A program made the position numbers and the translations under genes. Shown here piece after piece: positions 16,144-24,770 of a stretch of DNA of 64,000 nucleotides. Position 1 is the stretch's first letter. Each line of letters starts with the position of its first letter. The DNA comes from Lentzea fradiae (GTDB lineage: Bacteria; Actinomycetota; Actinomycetes; Mycobacteriales; Pseudonocardiaceae), in NCBI RefSeq assembly GCF_900100955.1, contig NZ_FNCC01000001.1, forward strand, positions 496,001-560,000, in the 5' to 3' direction. The notes beneath the pieces are model-generated. The model had not been told where the DNA came from, did no database searches, and saw nothing but the letters and a program-made list of their open reading frames with translations.

Positions 16144-16344
16144 ATGACCGCGACGGACACCGGGCCAACCTGATGACCAGCGGCTTCACCATGCCGGTCG
16201 CGCACGGCGCTCATCGGCCCGTGGGACCACAGCTTCGACGCGCTGCGCGAGTTCCACCGCCGCGGCGGCGGCACGTTCTCCGCCAACGCGTCCACTGTGG
16301 ACCTGCCAGACCGCGTGGCCAAGTGGCGCGATCTCACCCACTGA
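16144..16344 (+). pseudogene. Remnant of a deleted or frameshifted gene
   Basis: An ATG with GGGAGGA upstream opens a 9-codon frame (MTATDTGPT) that ends at a double TGA (16171-16176). From 16210 the same frame resumes protein-like sequence, LIGPWDHSFDALREFHRRGG and then DLPDRVAKWRDLTH, to TGA 16342-16344. The +2 frame between them also reads protein-like (HRANLMTSGFTMPVAHG). This pattern suggests a real enzyme gene that lost most of its body and shifted frame. The parent family is not recognised. It sits in the SDR-amidohydrolase operon. Confidence 0.5.
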
Positions 16345-16375
16345 CCAACCCCACTGCCGGAAAGCAGGGAAGACC

Positions 16376-17764
16376 ATGTCCGCGAACGACCCCGGCGCCA
16401 CACTCGACGCGTTGCGCCACCACGCCGCCGACCCGCACCGCCGGGTCCTGTTCACCGGCGCCACGATCGTCACGATGGACCCCGAGCTGGGAGTGCTGCC
16501 GAAGGGTGACCTGCTGGTCGAAGGCGACCGGATCGCCGCCATCGCACCAGAGCTGGACGTCGAGGACGCGATCGTCGTCGACGCCTCCGGCTCGATCGTG
16601 GCACCCGGTTTCGTCGACACCCACCGGCACGCCTGGGAGGCGCAGCTGCGGCGCGTCATGCCCGACGTCAACGACCTCGGCGAGTACGTCATGTCCACGC
16701 TGGCGGGCCTGGCACCGGCCTACCAGCCGGAGGACATGTACGTCGGCACGAAGCTGGCCGCGCTGACCGCCCTCGACAGCGGCATCACGACGATGCTCGA
16801 CTTCTCGCACAACTCCCGTTCGGCCGCCCACTCCGACGCCGCCGTCCAAGCCCTCGTCGACACCGGCATCCGCGGTGTGCACGCCTCGATGCGACCGCAC
16901 TTCGGCGAGTGGGACGGCCAGTGGCCCGCCGACGTGGCGCGGTTGAAGAGCACCTACGCCTCGTCGAACGGCCTGGTCAGCGTTCGGCTCGCCGCCCTGG
17001 CCACCGATGAGGTCGCGGGCCCCGACCTCGCCTACGGCAGGCGGCTCGCCGAGGTGGCGGACGATCTCGACGTCGGCGTGAGCGTCGACGCCGTCTTCGG
17101 CACCTCCTCGTCGGAGGCGATCCTGCGCTGGGCCGCCGAGGGCCTGCTCGGCCCGGACGTCTCCCTGATCCACTGCACGGGCCTCACCGCCGAGGCGTGG
17201 CTGGCGATGGCCGACACGGGTGCCGCGGTGTCCCTCGCACCCACCTCCGACGCCCAGATCGGCCTGGAGACCGCGGTCCCCGCCATCGACGAGGCACTCG
17301 CCGCCGGCATCCGGCCCGGGCTGAGCATCGACGTCGAGGTGGCGCTGGTCAGCGACATGTTCACGCAGATGCGCGCCCTGCACACGATCCAGCGGATGCG
17401 GGCCGTCAACGCCGTCTACGGCACCACCGCGGCACCCAGCCGGATCGGCGTGCACGACGTGCTGGACTTCGCGACCCTGCAGGGCGCCGCCGGCATCGGC
17501 CTCGGCGCCGTCACCGGGTCGCTCACCCCCGGCAAGCAGGCCGACCTCCTGCTGGTGGGAGCGGAGGACCTGAACAACATGCCGCTCAACGACCCCATCG
17601 GCACGCTCGTGCTCGGCACCGACCCGCGCAACGTCCACGCCGTGTTCGTCGCAGGCCGCGTCCGCAAGTGGGCGGGCACGGTCCTCGACGTCGACCTGAC
17701 CGCGCTGCGCGACGACGTCCGGACCTCGCGCGACCGCGTGATGAAGGCCGCGCAGCCGGTGTGA
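16376..17764 (+). CDS. Amidohydrolase (chlorohydrolase / cytosine-deaminase-like)
   Basis: A 462-residue metal-dependent hydrolase of the amidohydrolase superfamily. The metal-site motif is GFVDTHRHAWEA near residues 79-90. Further ligands are expected in SLIHCTGL and in the SIDVEVALVSD stretch, where Asp replaces the usual SDG pattern. The C-terminal GSLTPGKQADLLLVG is the family's beta-sandwich segment. Relatives include TrzN/AtzA and guanine deaminase-type enzymes acting on N-heterocycles. It ends the SDR operon and is followed by a 14-bp hairpin. Confidence 0.88.
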   Translation: MSANDPGATLDALRHHAADPHRRVLFTGATIVTMDPELGVLPKGDLLVEGDRIAAIAPELDVEDAIVVDASGSIVAPGFVDTHRHAWEAQLRRVMPDVNDLGEYVMSTLAGLAPAYQPEDMYVGTKLAALTALDSGITTMLDFSHNSRSAAHSDAAVQALVDTGIRGVHASMRPHFGEWDGQWPADVARLKSTYASSNGLVSVRLAALATDEVAGPDLAYGRRLAEVADDLDVGVSVDAVFGTSSSEAILRWAAEGLLGPDVSLIHCTGLTAEAWLAMADTGAAVSLAPTSDAQIGLETAVPAIDEALAAGIRPGLSIDVEVALVSDMFTQMRALHTIQRMRAVNAVYGTTAAPSRIGVHDVLDFATLQGAAGIGLGAVTGSLTPGKQADLLLVGAEDLNNMPLNDPIGTLVLGTDPRNVHAVFVAGRVRKWAGTVLDVDLTALRDDVRTSRDRVMKAAQPV

Positions 17765-17768
17765 CCGC

Positions 17769-17802
17769 GGCCGGGCTGTCGCGTCCCGGCGACAGCCCGG
17801 CC
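17769..17802. terminator. Convergent hairpin terminator
   Basis: A perfect 14-bp stem (17769-17782 with 17789-17802, arm GGCCGGGCTGTCGC, loop GTCCCG) begins 4 bases after the amidohydrolase stop and faces the convergent hydrolase gene. Confidence 0.7.
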
Positions 17803-17840
17803 ACCAGTCGTGCTCGTGCTTCAGGGCAGGTGCTGAGCGG

Positions 17841-18863
17841 TCACGACGGCACCCGCTCAGTGATGGTCCGCGTCGCCCAGCGGTTGATCAGCGAGGTGGT
17901 GGAGGACGCGTTGCGGTGCAGCGCCAGGTCGTGCCCGGCGTCGCGGACCAGAGCCACCTGGACGCCGGGTGCGGCGGCGAAGGCGGTGCGCTGGTCGGGT
18001 TCGAACGCCGCCGGGTCGTTGCCCCGGTACAGGTGGTCGTGCTCGCCCACGACGACGAACACCGGCACGCGGACCGCCTTCGCGAAGGCACCGCCCAGGA
18101 ACTCCTCGGTGAAGCCGGGGATCTCCGCCGCCGTCGTGGTCGACTTCGACCGCTCGTCCGCGGCGAGCACCGCCGGGCTCGTGTTCGGGACGTGGTGGAA
18201 GAACTTCCGCGACCCCGGCTCGGAGGTCAGGTAGTCCGCGGGCAGCTTCTTCTTCCGCAGCACCGGGTCGGTGGCCGCCGGCAACAGCTCGGGGAAACCC
18301 TCGAACGACGGTGCGGTCCGCCGGTACAGGAAGCCCGTGACCACCAGCGCGTCGACCTTGTCCGACCGTGCCGCCACGCCTTCGGCGACCACGCTGCCGT
18401 ACGAGTGTCCGATCAGGACGATCGGCAGACTCCGGTACATCGCGTCGATCCGGTCGACGAAGCTGTCCAGCGACGCCACCTGCACCGCCGTCGTGACGGA
18501 CGCGGCGGGCGGCTTCGACGACTCGCCGGTGCCGACCCGGTCGACCGCGATCACCAGCCAGCCCTGCTCTGCCGCCTGCCTCGCCTGGGACGGGACGGCG
18601 CCGATCCCGAGGTCGAAGTAGCGGTGGTCGTAGGTCGAGCCGGGCACCATGACCTGCACCCCGCGCGGCCTGCCCGCCGGGGTGTACCGCTCGGCGTGGA
18701 TCTTCGCCGTCGCCACGCCGTCGACCCCGACCGAGACCTGCACGTCCAGGTCGTCGTTGTGCGGTGCCGGATGACCGGCGTGGGCCACGGCCGGGCCGGC
18801 GGCGACGGCCAGCGCGACGCTGACCGCGGCCGCCCGCCACCACCGGAATCCGTTGTCTCTCAC
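17841..18863 (-). CDS. Secreted alpha/beta hydrolase
   Basis: A 340-residue exported hydrolase. A signal peptide (FRWWRAAAVSVALAVAAGPA, cleavage near AHAG) is followed by an alpha/beta fold. The nucleophile is the Ser in GHSYGS (about residue 154), the acid is likely the Asp in VVGEHDHLY, and the His is in RDAGHDLALH. The lid region is long. The GTG start has AGGAG six bases upstream. A 17-bp palindrome lies 22 bases before the start codon. The substrate is unknown; esterase or lipase activity is plausible. Confidence 0.85.
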   Translation of the reverse strand: MRDNGFRWWRAAAVSVALAVAAGPAVAHAGHPAPHNDDLDVQVSVGVDGVATAKIHAERYTPAGRPRGVQVMVPGSTYDHRYFDLGIGAVPSQARQAAEQGWLVIAVDRVGTGESSKPPAASVTTAVQVASLDSFVDRIDAMYRSLPIVLIGHSYGSVVAEGVAARSDKVDALVVTGFLYRRTAPSFEGFPELLPAATDPVLRKKKLPADYLTSEPGSRKFFHHVPNTSPAVLAADERSKSTTTAAEIPGFTEEFLGGAFAKAVRVPVFVVVGEHDHLYRGNDPAAFEPDQRTAFAAAPGVQVALVRDAGHDLALHRNASSTTSLINRWATRTITERVPS

Positions 18864-18884
18864 TGCGTTCTCCTAGCGCACAGA

Positions 18885-18901
18885 ACTGTCGTGCCGACAG
18901 T
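18885..18901. promoter_or_regulatory. 17-bp palindrome before the secreted hydrolase
   Basis: ACTGTCG and CGACAGT form a perfect inverted repeat around TGC, 22 bases upstream of the GTG at 18863. It is a probable repressor site, but no dedicated regulator is adjacent. Confidence 0.45.
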
Positions 18902-18983
18902 GAGAGTGTTCACGGCCCCGGACGATCCCGTCCAAGACCGATCGGATCATCTGTGATAGCCGTGGGGTATCAGGGATTTCCCG

Positions 18984-20141
18984 TCACTCGAACACGCCGT
19001 ACCCCGCGACGGCGTGCCTGCGGACGCCGTCGAGGTCGAGCTCCACGCCGATGCCCGGTGTGTCGGGCAGCGTGATGTAGCCGTCCTTCACGATCGACCC
19101 GCTCCCGTCCGGCGCGTGCACGTAGCTGTCCCAGACCTCCCGCTCCTCCAGCGCGTGCCACTCCTGGACGTAGAAGTTGGGGATCGACGCGCACTGGTGC
19201 GCCGTCGCCATCGTGCCCAGCGGCGTCGACACCAGGTGCGGCGCGAACGGGACGTAGTGCAGCTCCGCCAGGTTCGCGATCTTCTTCGCCTCCGCGAGAC
19301 CGCCGCACTTCGGCACGTCCGGCTCGATCACGTCGACCGCGCCGCGTTCGAGCAGCTCGCGGAAACCCCATCTCAGGTAGAGGTTCTCGCCCGCGCAGAT
19401 CGGGGTGCGGGTCTGCGCCCGCACCCGCACCAGCGCGTCGACGTTCTCCGCCGGGATCGGTTCCTCCAGCCACATCAGGTTGAACGGTTCGAGCTCCCAC
19501 GAGATCCGGCAGGCGCTCGGCACGTCGTAACGGGCGTGCAGGTCGATCGCCAGGTCGACGTCAGGGCCGATGGCCTCCCGGACGGCCGCCACCCGTTCGA
19601 CCATCGACCGCAGCTCTGCCGCGTTCACGGTGTGGTTGTACTCGTCGAACTTCGAGGGGTGGCTGAGGTTGTCGATGTCGAACTTGAGCGCGGTGAAGCC
19701 CTCGGAGACCATCCGCTGCGCCCGGTCGACGCAGCCGGAGACCGAGCCCGCCGGGTCGTCGCCGTCGCCGCAGTCGGCGTAGAGCCGGATGCGGTCGCGG
19801 AACTTGCCGCCGAGCATCCGGTGCACGGGTTGTCCCGCAGCCTTGCCCGCGATGTCCCACAACGCGAGCTCGATGCCGGACAGGGCGATCACGAACACCC
19901 CGGCCTGCGGGCCCGCGAAGACGCGCTGGCGCCGCAGCTTCTCCCAGCACCGCTCGACGTTGCGGGGGTCCTCGCCGATCAGGAGGGGGGTCAAAAAGTT
20001 GATCATTCCGACGACGGCTCCCGCGCCGGCGTCGGGGTTGGCCTCACCGTACCCGCTGAGGCCCTCGTCGGTGTCGATGCGCACGAGGGTGGCCTCACCG
20101 TGGTAGGCGACCACTGCCGTCGTGACGTTCACAATCCGCAT
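18984..20141 (-). CDS. Enolase-superfamily dehydratase (mandelate racemase / muconate lactonizing type)
   Basis: A 385-residue enzyme that should abstract an alpha proton from a carboxylate, most often a sugar acid. Metal ligands fit Asp in LAIDLHARYD, Glu in WLEEPI, and Glu in CAGENL; the catalytic base region is ALKFDID; a His follows in FAPHLVSTPLG. The ATG at 20141 (MRIVNVTTAVVAYHG) is chosen over an upstream ATG because GGGAGAG precedes it and family proteins start there. It is divergent from a GntR gene with an operator-like site between. The substrate is not identifiable. Confidence 0.88.
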   Translation of the reverse strand: MRIVNVTTAVVAYHGEATLVRIDTDEGLSGYGEANPDAGAGAVVGMINFLTPLLIGEDPRNVERCWEKLRRQRVFAGPQAGVFVIALSGIELALWDIAGKAAGQPVHRMLGGKFRDRIRLYADCGDGDDPAGSVSGCVDRAQRMVSEGFTALKFDIDNLSHPSKFDEYNHTVNAAELRSMVERVAAVREAIGPDVDLAIDLHARYDVPSACRISWELEPFNLMWLEEPIPAENVDALVRVRAQTRTPICAGENLYLRWGFRELLERGAVDVIEPDVPKCGGLAEAKKIANLAELHYVPFAPHLVSTPLGTMATAHQCASIPNFYVQEWHALEEREVWDSYVHAPDGSGSIVKDGYITLPDTPGIGVELDLDGVRRHAVAGYGVFE

Positions 20142-20202
20142 TTGCTCTCCCGCCGCTGGGTCGTGCATTTGAGACGGACTGTTGCTCTGTTGCCGGGTCC
20201 AA

Positions 20203-20239
20203 CTTGTCCTATAAGCTGATGACATGCAAAGGGGACAAG
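20203..20239. promoter_or_regulatory. GntR/FCD operator candidates between enolase and regulator
   Basis: TTGTCCTATAA (20204-20214) resembles the TTGTCNGACAA-type operators of FadR/FCD sugar-acid regulators. CTTGTCC (20203-20209) is also matched by GGACAAG (20233-20239) inside the first codons of the GntR gene. The site therefore covers the promoter and start region of both divergent genes. Confidence 0.5.
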
Positions 20240-20967
20240 AGTCTCCGGACGCTGTCAAGGTCCGGACTCTTCCGGTTCAGGTGGCGGCACACCTGACCCG
20301 GCGCATCGTCAGCGGTGAGATCGCGGACGGTCGCGCCCCCTCCGAGCTCGACATCACCCGGGAGTTCGGGGTCTCCCGGGTGGTGGCCAGGGAGACGCTC
20401 AAGATCCTCGCCTCGTTGGACATCGTCGACGTGGCGCAGGGGCGCCGGGTCGTCGTGCGTCCCCGCGCGGAGTGGGACTACCTGAGCCCTCTGCTGATCG
20501 AGTGGCTGCCGCCGGAGACCGTCGGCGAGCTGCTGCAGGAGCTGCACCAGATGCGCGTGCTGCTCGAACCCGAGCTCGCCGCGATGGCCGCCGTCAGCGT
20601 CTCCGACGAGACGCTGGCCCGGCTGGAGGACGAGATCGGCCGCATGGCGGCACTCGAGGTGGATCCCAACGCCTACCTCGAGGTCGACCACGAGTTCCAC
20701 ATGGAGATCTGCCGGGCGGCGGACAACCGCATACTCGACCGGATCATGTACTCCGCCCGCTGGCTCGGCACCGCCAGCAGGCGCATCACCAACGAGGCGC
20801 CGGCCGCGCTGCGCAAGGCCACCGCCGACCACAAAGCGATCTACGAGGCGCTCGTGGCGCGCGACCCGGACCGGGCCCGTGCGGCGATGCGCAAACACCT
20901 GGCCAACAACTCCGCGTTGCTCGCGGAGAAGGAAGAGCGGACCAGGCGTGCCGCACGGCGGCGCTAG
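20224..20967 (+). CDS. GntR-family (FCD) transcriptional regulator
   Basis: A 247-residue FadR-type regulator. The winged helix (about residues 20-80) contains PSELDITREFGVSRVVARET, the GntR recognition segment. The all-helical FCD ligand-binding domain has EVDHEFHMEICRAADN, whose Asp and His residues commonly bind a metal and a carboxylate ligand. It is divergent from the enolase gene and 372 bases upstream of the transport operon, so it is the likely regulator of the whole sugar-acid locus. Confidence 0.92.
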   Translation: MQRGQESPDAVKVRTLPVQVAAHLTRRIVSGEIADGRAPSELDITREFGVSRVVARETLKILASLDIVDVAQGRRVVVRPRAEWDYLSPLLIEWLPPETVGELLQELHQMRVLLEPELAAMAAVSVSDETLARLEDEIGRMAALEVDPNAYLEVDHEFHMEICRAADNRILDRIMYSARWLGTASRRITNEAPAALRKATADHKAIYEALVARDPDRARAAMRKHLANNSALLAEKEERTRRAARRR

Positions 20968-21339
20968 GACACCTGCACCACCCGGATCCGGACCGATGAC
21001 GAGGACGGACGAGGAATGGCGGCACCCGCGAACCCGCCCGCCAGGCGGACGCTGACCGGTACCCGGCTCGAAGCGGAGCCGCGCCGGGTGGCTGCGCGCG
21101 GGCGCGCCACAGGCACAGTGCTCATCCCCGGACGGGCGGCGTCGTGGCGCCGTCCGGCCCGGCGTTCGACATCCCGTTCGACGTTCTGTTCGACCTGAAG
21201 TCAGCACATCGCATCAGCAGTTCGGCGTTCTTCGCCGCATGAACGACCCGGCAGCGGGCCCCGAAACCCCGCTGTCCCGCCGGTTGCAGCGTCGCCCCGT
21301 CGGTAAGCGTCCGCTCGCTCGGACGCGAGAGGAGTGGTC
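20968..21339. other. Intergenic region upstream of the transport operon
   Basis: This 372-base gap holds an 8-bp stem at 21128-21135/21150-21157 (CCGGACGG/CCGTCCGG) that may terminate the GntR gene. It also holds three copies of GTTCGAC spaced exactly 12 bases (21164, 21176, 21188). No credible gene is present; the short frames here are Arg-rich shadows. A promoter for the binding protein gene should lie in the second half. Confidence 0.45.
21164..21194 (+). repeat. Three GTTCGAC repeats with 12-base period
   Basis: GTTCGAC starts at 21164, 21176 and 21188. It lies about 150 bases before the binding-protein start. It may be a regulator binding array or a chance repeat. Confidence 0.35.
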
Positions 21340-22764
21340 ATGGAAGAGAGAAGTGGCTTATCGAGGCGCTCGTTCTTCGGGGTGAGCGCACTGGGAGCGC
21401 TCACCCTGGCCGGGTGCGGGGGCGGTGGTCCCACCACACCTCAGGTCGACGTCCAAGTGCCCCAGGCATTGCTGGACGAAGCCGCCTCGTTGCGCGGCGG
21501 TTCCGTGGGGATGTTGTCGCAGAAGCTCTACTCGGAGACCGCCAACCAGGCGCTCGACAAGTCCTTGCAGGCGTTCGCCCAGGCCACCGGCACGACGATC
21601 AGCAACGACCTGGTGTCCGGGGACGCGGGCGACATGGTCGCGAAGATGCACGCCGAGGTGGAGGCGAACACGACCCGCGACCTGGCGTTCGTGAGCGACG
21701 TGCGGTTCGTCGGCCAGCTGCACAACCTGGGCGACCTCACCGACGTGACCGACGTCGTCGAGTCGATGCGCGGCCTCTACGGGGAACCCGCGGCGGAGGC
21801 GAAGAACTACTGCGTCTTCGACGGCCGCTGGTTCGCCATCCCGTACCACTTCATCGGCACGGGCATGTACCTGCGCAAGGACTGGTACGAGGAGAAGGGC
21901 CTGCCGATCAAGCCCTACTACTCGTGGGAAGAGCTGCGCGACAACGCCTTGGAGGTCTCCGACCCGGCGAAGCGGCGCTTCGGCTGGGGCCTCACGGTGA
22001 ACCGCTCCGGTGACGCCAACGGCTTCATCGCGAACGTCATCAACTGCTACGGCGGGGCGCTCGCGGACAACACCGGCACCAAGGTGGTGTTCAACTCGCC
22101 GGAGACGGTCGAGGCCGTCACGTTCATCGGCGACATCTACACCAACCCGAAGTACCAGCCGATGCTCCCGCCGGGGGTGGGCAGCTGGACCGACTCGAGC
22201 AACAACGAGAACTGGCTGGCGCAGATCCTCGGGCTCACGCTCAACCAGTACAGCGTCTACGCCGACTCGAAGACCAAGAACAACCCGGTGTACGCCAACA
22301 CCCACCCGTTCAACGGCGCCACCGGCCCGGCGATCGACAAGCCCATCGCGTTCGGCCAGTCCAACTCGTTCGTCGTCTTCAAGGGCGCCAAGAACCCGGA
22401 CCTGGCCAAGGTCGTCGCGAAGTTCATGGTCGGCGGCAGCGCGCTGCTCGGCGTCGCGAAGGGCGCGCCGTGCCTGGTCAACCCCGCGTGGGAGAAGGTG
22501 TGGGACTCCGACCCGTACTACACCAGCGGTGACCCGGCGTTCGCCGCGCTGCGGGAGCAGACCCGCGTGCAGCTCCCGATCAGCACGAAGACCGGGTACT
22601 CGTTCCCGCAGGCACCGAGCCCCGGCGAGCAGGCGGCCACAGCGGCCTACCTGCTGACGGACATGATGCAGTCGGTCATCCAGGGCACCAAGCCCGCCGA
22701 CGCCGTCGCGGCGACCCACGCCAGGATGGTCCAGGTCTTCGAGCAGCAGGGCTACAAGCAGTGA
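21340..22764 (+). CDS. ABC transporter solute-binding lipoprotein
   Basis: A 474-residue extracellular binding protein of the sugar family. The N-terminus has a Tat-like motif, SRRSFFG at residues 8-14. A lipobox follows (LTLAGC, Cys26 the lipid-linked residue). The mature part has the usual cluster-B features (FAIPYHFIGTGMYLRKDWYE, SNSFVVFKGAKNPD). ATG 21340 is preferred to GTG 21334 because GAGAGGAG ends 5 bases before it. The stop overlaps the permease start by four bases. It should deliver a sugar or sugar acid to the fused permease. Confidence 0.9.
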   Translation: MEERSGLSRRSFFGVSALGALTLAGCGGGGPTTPQVDVQVPQALLDEAASLRGGSVGMLSQKLYSETANQALDKSLQAFAQATGTTISNDLVSGDAGDMVAKMHAEVEANTTRDLAFVSDVRFVGQLHNLGDLTDVTDVVESMRGLYGEPAAEAKNYCVFDGRWFAIPYHFIGTGMYLRKDWYEEKGLPIKPYYSWEELRDNALEVSDPAKRRFGWGLTVNRSGDANGFIANVINCYGGALADNTGTKVVFNSPETVEAVTFIGDIYTNPKYQPMLPPGVGSWTDSSNNENWLAQILGLTLNQYSVYADSKTKNNPVYANTHPFNGATGPAIDKPIAFGQSNSFVVFKGAKNPDLAKVVAKFMVGGSALLGVAKGAPCLVNPAWEKVWDSDPYYTSGDPAFAALREQTRVQLPISTKTGYSFPQAPSPGEQAATAAYLLTDMMQSVIQGTKPADAVAATHARMVQVFEQQGYKQ

Positions 22765-24770
22765 CGGTCCTGCGCACGCGGCCGGCGCCGGTTCCCCCGG
22801 CGCCGCGTCCGTCTTCCTCGTTGTCGCCGTCCCAGCGGGTGCTGGGACGCGACTGGCGACTCGCGGCGGTGTTCATCGGGCCGACGCTGCTGCTCGTCGC
22901 GGGCCTGATCCTGTTCCCGATCGTCAGCTCGGTCTTCACCAGCACCACGGAACGCCACGGTGCCGAGACCGTCTTCGTCGGGCTGGACAACTACACGGCC
23001 CTCATCGGCGACACCCTGTTCCACAAGGGTGTGCTGAACTCGTTCGTCTTCACCGCGTACGCCGAGATCTTCAAGGTGGTCCTCGGCCTCATCGCGGCGC
23101 TGATGCTGCACCACATGCGCCGCGGCCGGGCGGTCATCGCCGGCGTGATCCTGCTGCCGTGGGTGGTGCCGACGGTCGTCACGGCCTTCACCTGGCGGTC
23201 GCTGTTCGACCCGATCTTCGGCAGCGTCAACGTGCTGCTCACCGACTCCGGCATCGGGCCCGCCCTCGCCGCGGTCGGGCTCGTCGACCGCTGGCCCGCG
23301 GAGTGGCTGTCCGACCCGGCGCTCGCGATGCCGTCGGTCATCCTGGTCAACGTCTGGAAGGGCATCCCGTTCTTCACGGTGACGTTCCTGGCCGGCCTGA
23401 AGGCCATCGACAGTGCCCTGTACGAGGCGGCGATCGTGGACGGCGCCACGCCGTGGCAGCGCTTTGTGCACATCACGCTGCCCGGCCTGCGCAACATCAT
23501 GATCGTGACGGTGCTGCTGTCGTCGATCTGGACGTTCAACAACTTCGACCTGATCTGGCTGCTGACCCAGGGCGGGCCGGGGGACGCGACAGCTCCGTAC
23601 GTGATGGTCGCCTACTCGAAGGCCATCCAACAGCTCCAGCTCGGCGCGGGCGCCGCGGTCACGCTGGTGATGCTGCCGGTCGTCGCGATCCTGGTCGTGA
23701 TCCTCGTGCGGATGATGCGGCGCAACGACATGCCGAACGCGAAGGACCTCGGCCGCAGGCGGCTCACCCCGGCGCAGCGCGCCGCGATGCCGTGGGTGAT
23801 CGTCGCCGTCTCGGTGCTCGTGCTCGTCTGGGCCTCGCCGCACATCGTGTGGAAGGCCGCGGCCGTGCTGGGCGTGTTCGTGCTGCTCGCCGCGCTCGTC
23901 GGACGGGTCGTCTCGGTGCTCGCCGCGCGGGGCAACCGGGTGGCGGCGCGGGTCGTCAGCGGCACCGGCAGCGGGATCGCGCTCATCGGCCTGCTGGGGT
24001 TCGTGCTCGCCCCGCTCTACTGGATGACGGTCACGGCCTTCAAGTCCGACAACCAGATCGTCGCGCGCACCGACGACCTGTGGCCCACCCCGTGGAGCAC
24101 CGAGCAGTTCACGAACCTGTTCACCGGCAGGGCGTTCGGCACCTGGTACCTCAACACCGTCCTGGTGTCGCTGGCGTCCACGCTGATCGCGCTGGTCTGC
24201 GCGGCACTGGCCGGGTACGCGTTGGCGCGACTGAAGTTCCGGGGCTCGGAGAGCTTCACGGTGACGATCCTGCTCACCTACGTGATGCCGGGCGCGCTGC
24301 TGTTCATCCCGCTGTACCAGATGATGAGCGGCCTCGGCCTCAACGACTCGTTGTGGTCACTGGTGCTCGCGTACCCGACGTTCACCCTGCCGTTCGCGAC
24401 GTGGCTGCTCGTCGGCTACTTCCGGTCGATCCCCGCGGACCTCGAAGAGGCGGCGCTGGTCGACGGCTGCACGCGGTTCGGGGCGTTCCTGCGGGTCGTG
24501 CTGCCGCTGGCCAAACCCGGTCTGCTCGCGGTCGCTCTGTTCACGCTCACCAACGCGTGGAACGAGTTCCTGTTCGCGTTCGTGTTCATCACCAACGACG
24601 ACTACAAGACGCTGCCGGTCGGCATGCAGTCGATGATCTTCGGTGACGTCGTGCCGCAGGGACAGCTGGCGGCGGCCTCGCTGCTGATCAGCATCCCGGT
24701 CGTGGCGATGTACGCGTTTGGGCAGCGGTTCCTGACCGAAGGGCTCACGGCGGGGGCGGTGAAGGGATGA
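22761..24770 (+). CDS. Fused two-subunit ABC sugar permease (MalF-like + MalG-like)
   Basis: A single 669-residue polypeptide that contains both permease subunits normally encoded by two genes. The first half (about 31-320) has six hydrophobic segments and an EAA loop at 221-242 (YEAAIVDGATPWQRF). The second half (about 405-669) has another six and its own EAA loop at 562-587 (EEAALVDGCTRFGAF). Residues 321-400 are a linker with two extra hydrophobic segments (343-360 and 364-384), which would be needed to keep both halves in the same topology. Frame and codon use are continuous. No ATPase gene is nearby, so a shared MsiK-type ATPase is inferred. Confidence 0.92.
   Translation: MTVLRTRPAPVPPAPRPSSSLSPSQRVLGRDWRLAAVFIGPTLLLVAGLILFPIVSSVFTSTTERHGAETVFVGLDNYTALIGDTLFHKGVLNSFVFTAYAEIFKVVLGLIAALMLHHMRRGRAVIAGVILLPWVVPTVVTAFTWRSLFDPIFGSVNVLLTDSGIGPALAAVGLVDRWPAEWLSDPALAMPSVILVNVWKGIPFFTVTFLAGLKAIDSALYEAAIVDGATPWQRFVHITLPGLRNIMIVTVLLSSIWTFNNFDLIWLLTQGGPGDATAPYVMVAYSKAIQQLQLGAGAAVTLVMLPVVAILVVILVRMMRRNDMPNAKDLGRRRLTPAQRAAMPWVIVAVSVLVLVWASPHIVWKAAAVLGVFVLLAALVGRVVSVLAARGNRVAARVVSGTGSGIALIGLLGFVLAPLYWMTVTAFKSDNQIVARTDDLWPTPWSTEQFTNLFTGRAFGTWYLNTVLVSLASTLIALVCAALAGYALARLKFRGSESFTVTILLTYVMPGALLFIPLYQMMSGLGLNDSLWSLVLAYPTFTLPFATWLLVGYFRSIPADLEEAALVDGCTRFGAFLRVVLPLAKPGLLAVALFTLTNAWNEFLFAFVFITNDDYKTLPVGMQSMIFGDVVPQGQLAAASLLISIPVVAMYAFGQRFLTEGLTAGAVKG

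Noticed and set aside
21016..21198. 60-codon ORF before the binding protein gene
   Set aside because: It is Arg/Ala-rich with no ribosome binding site, and it contains the 12-base-period repeats.
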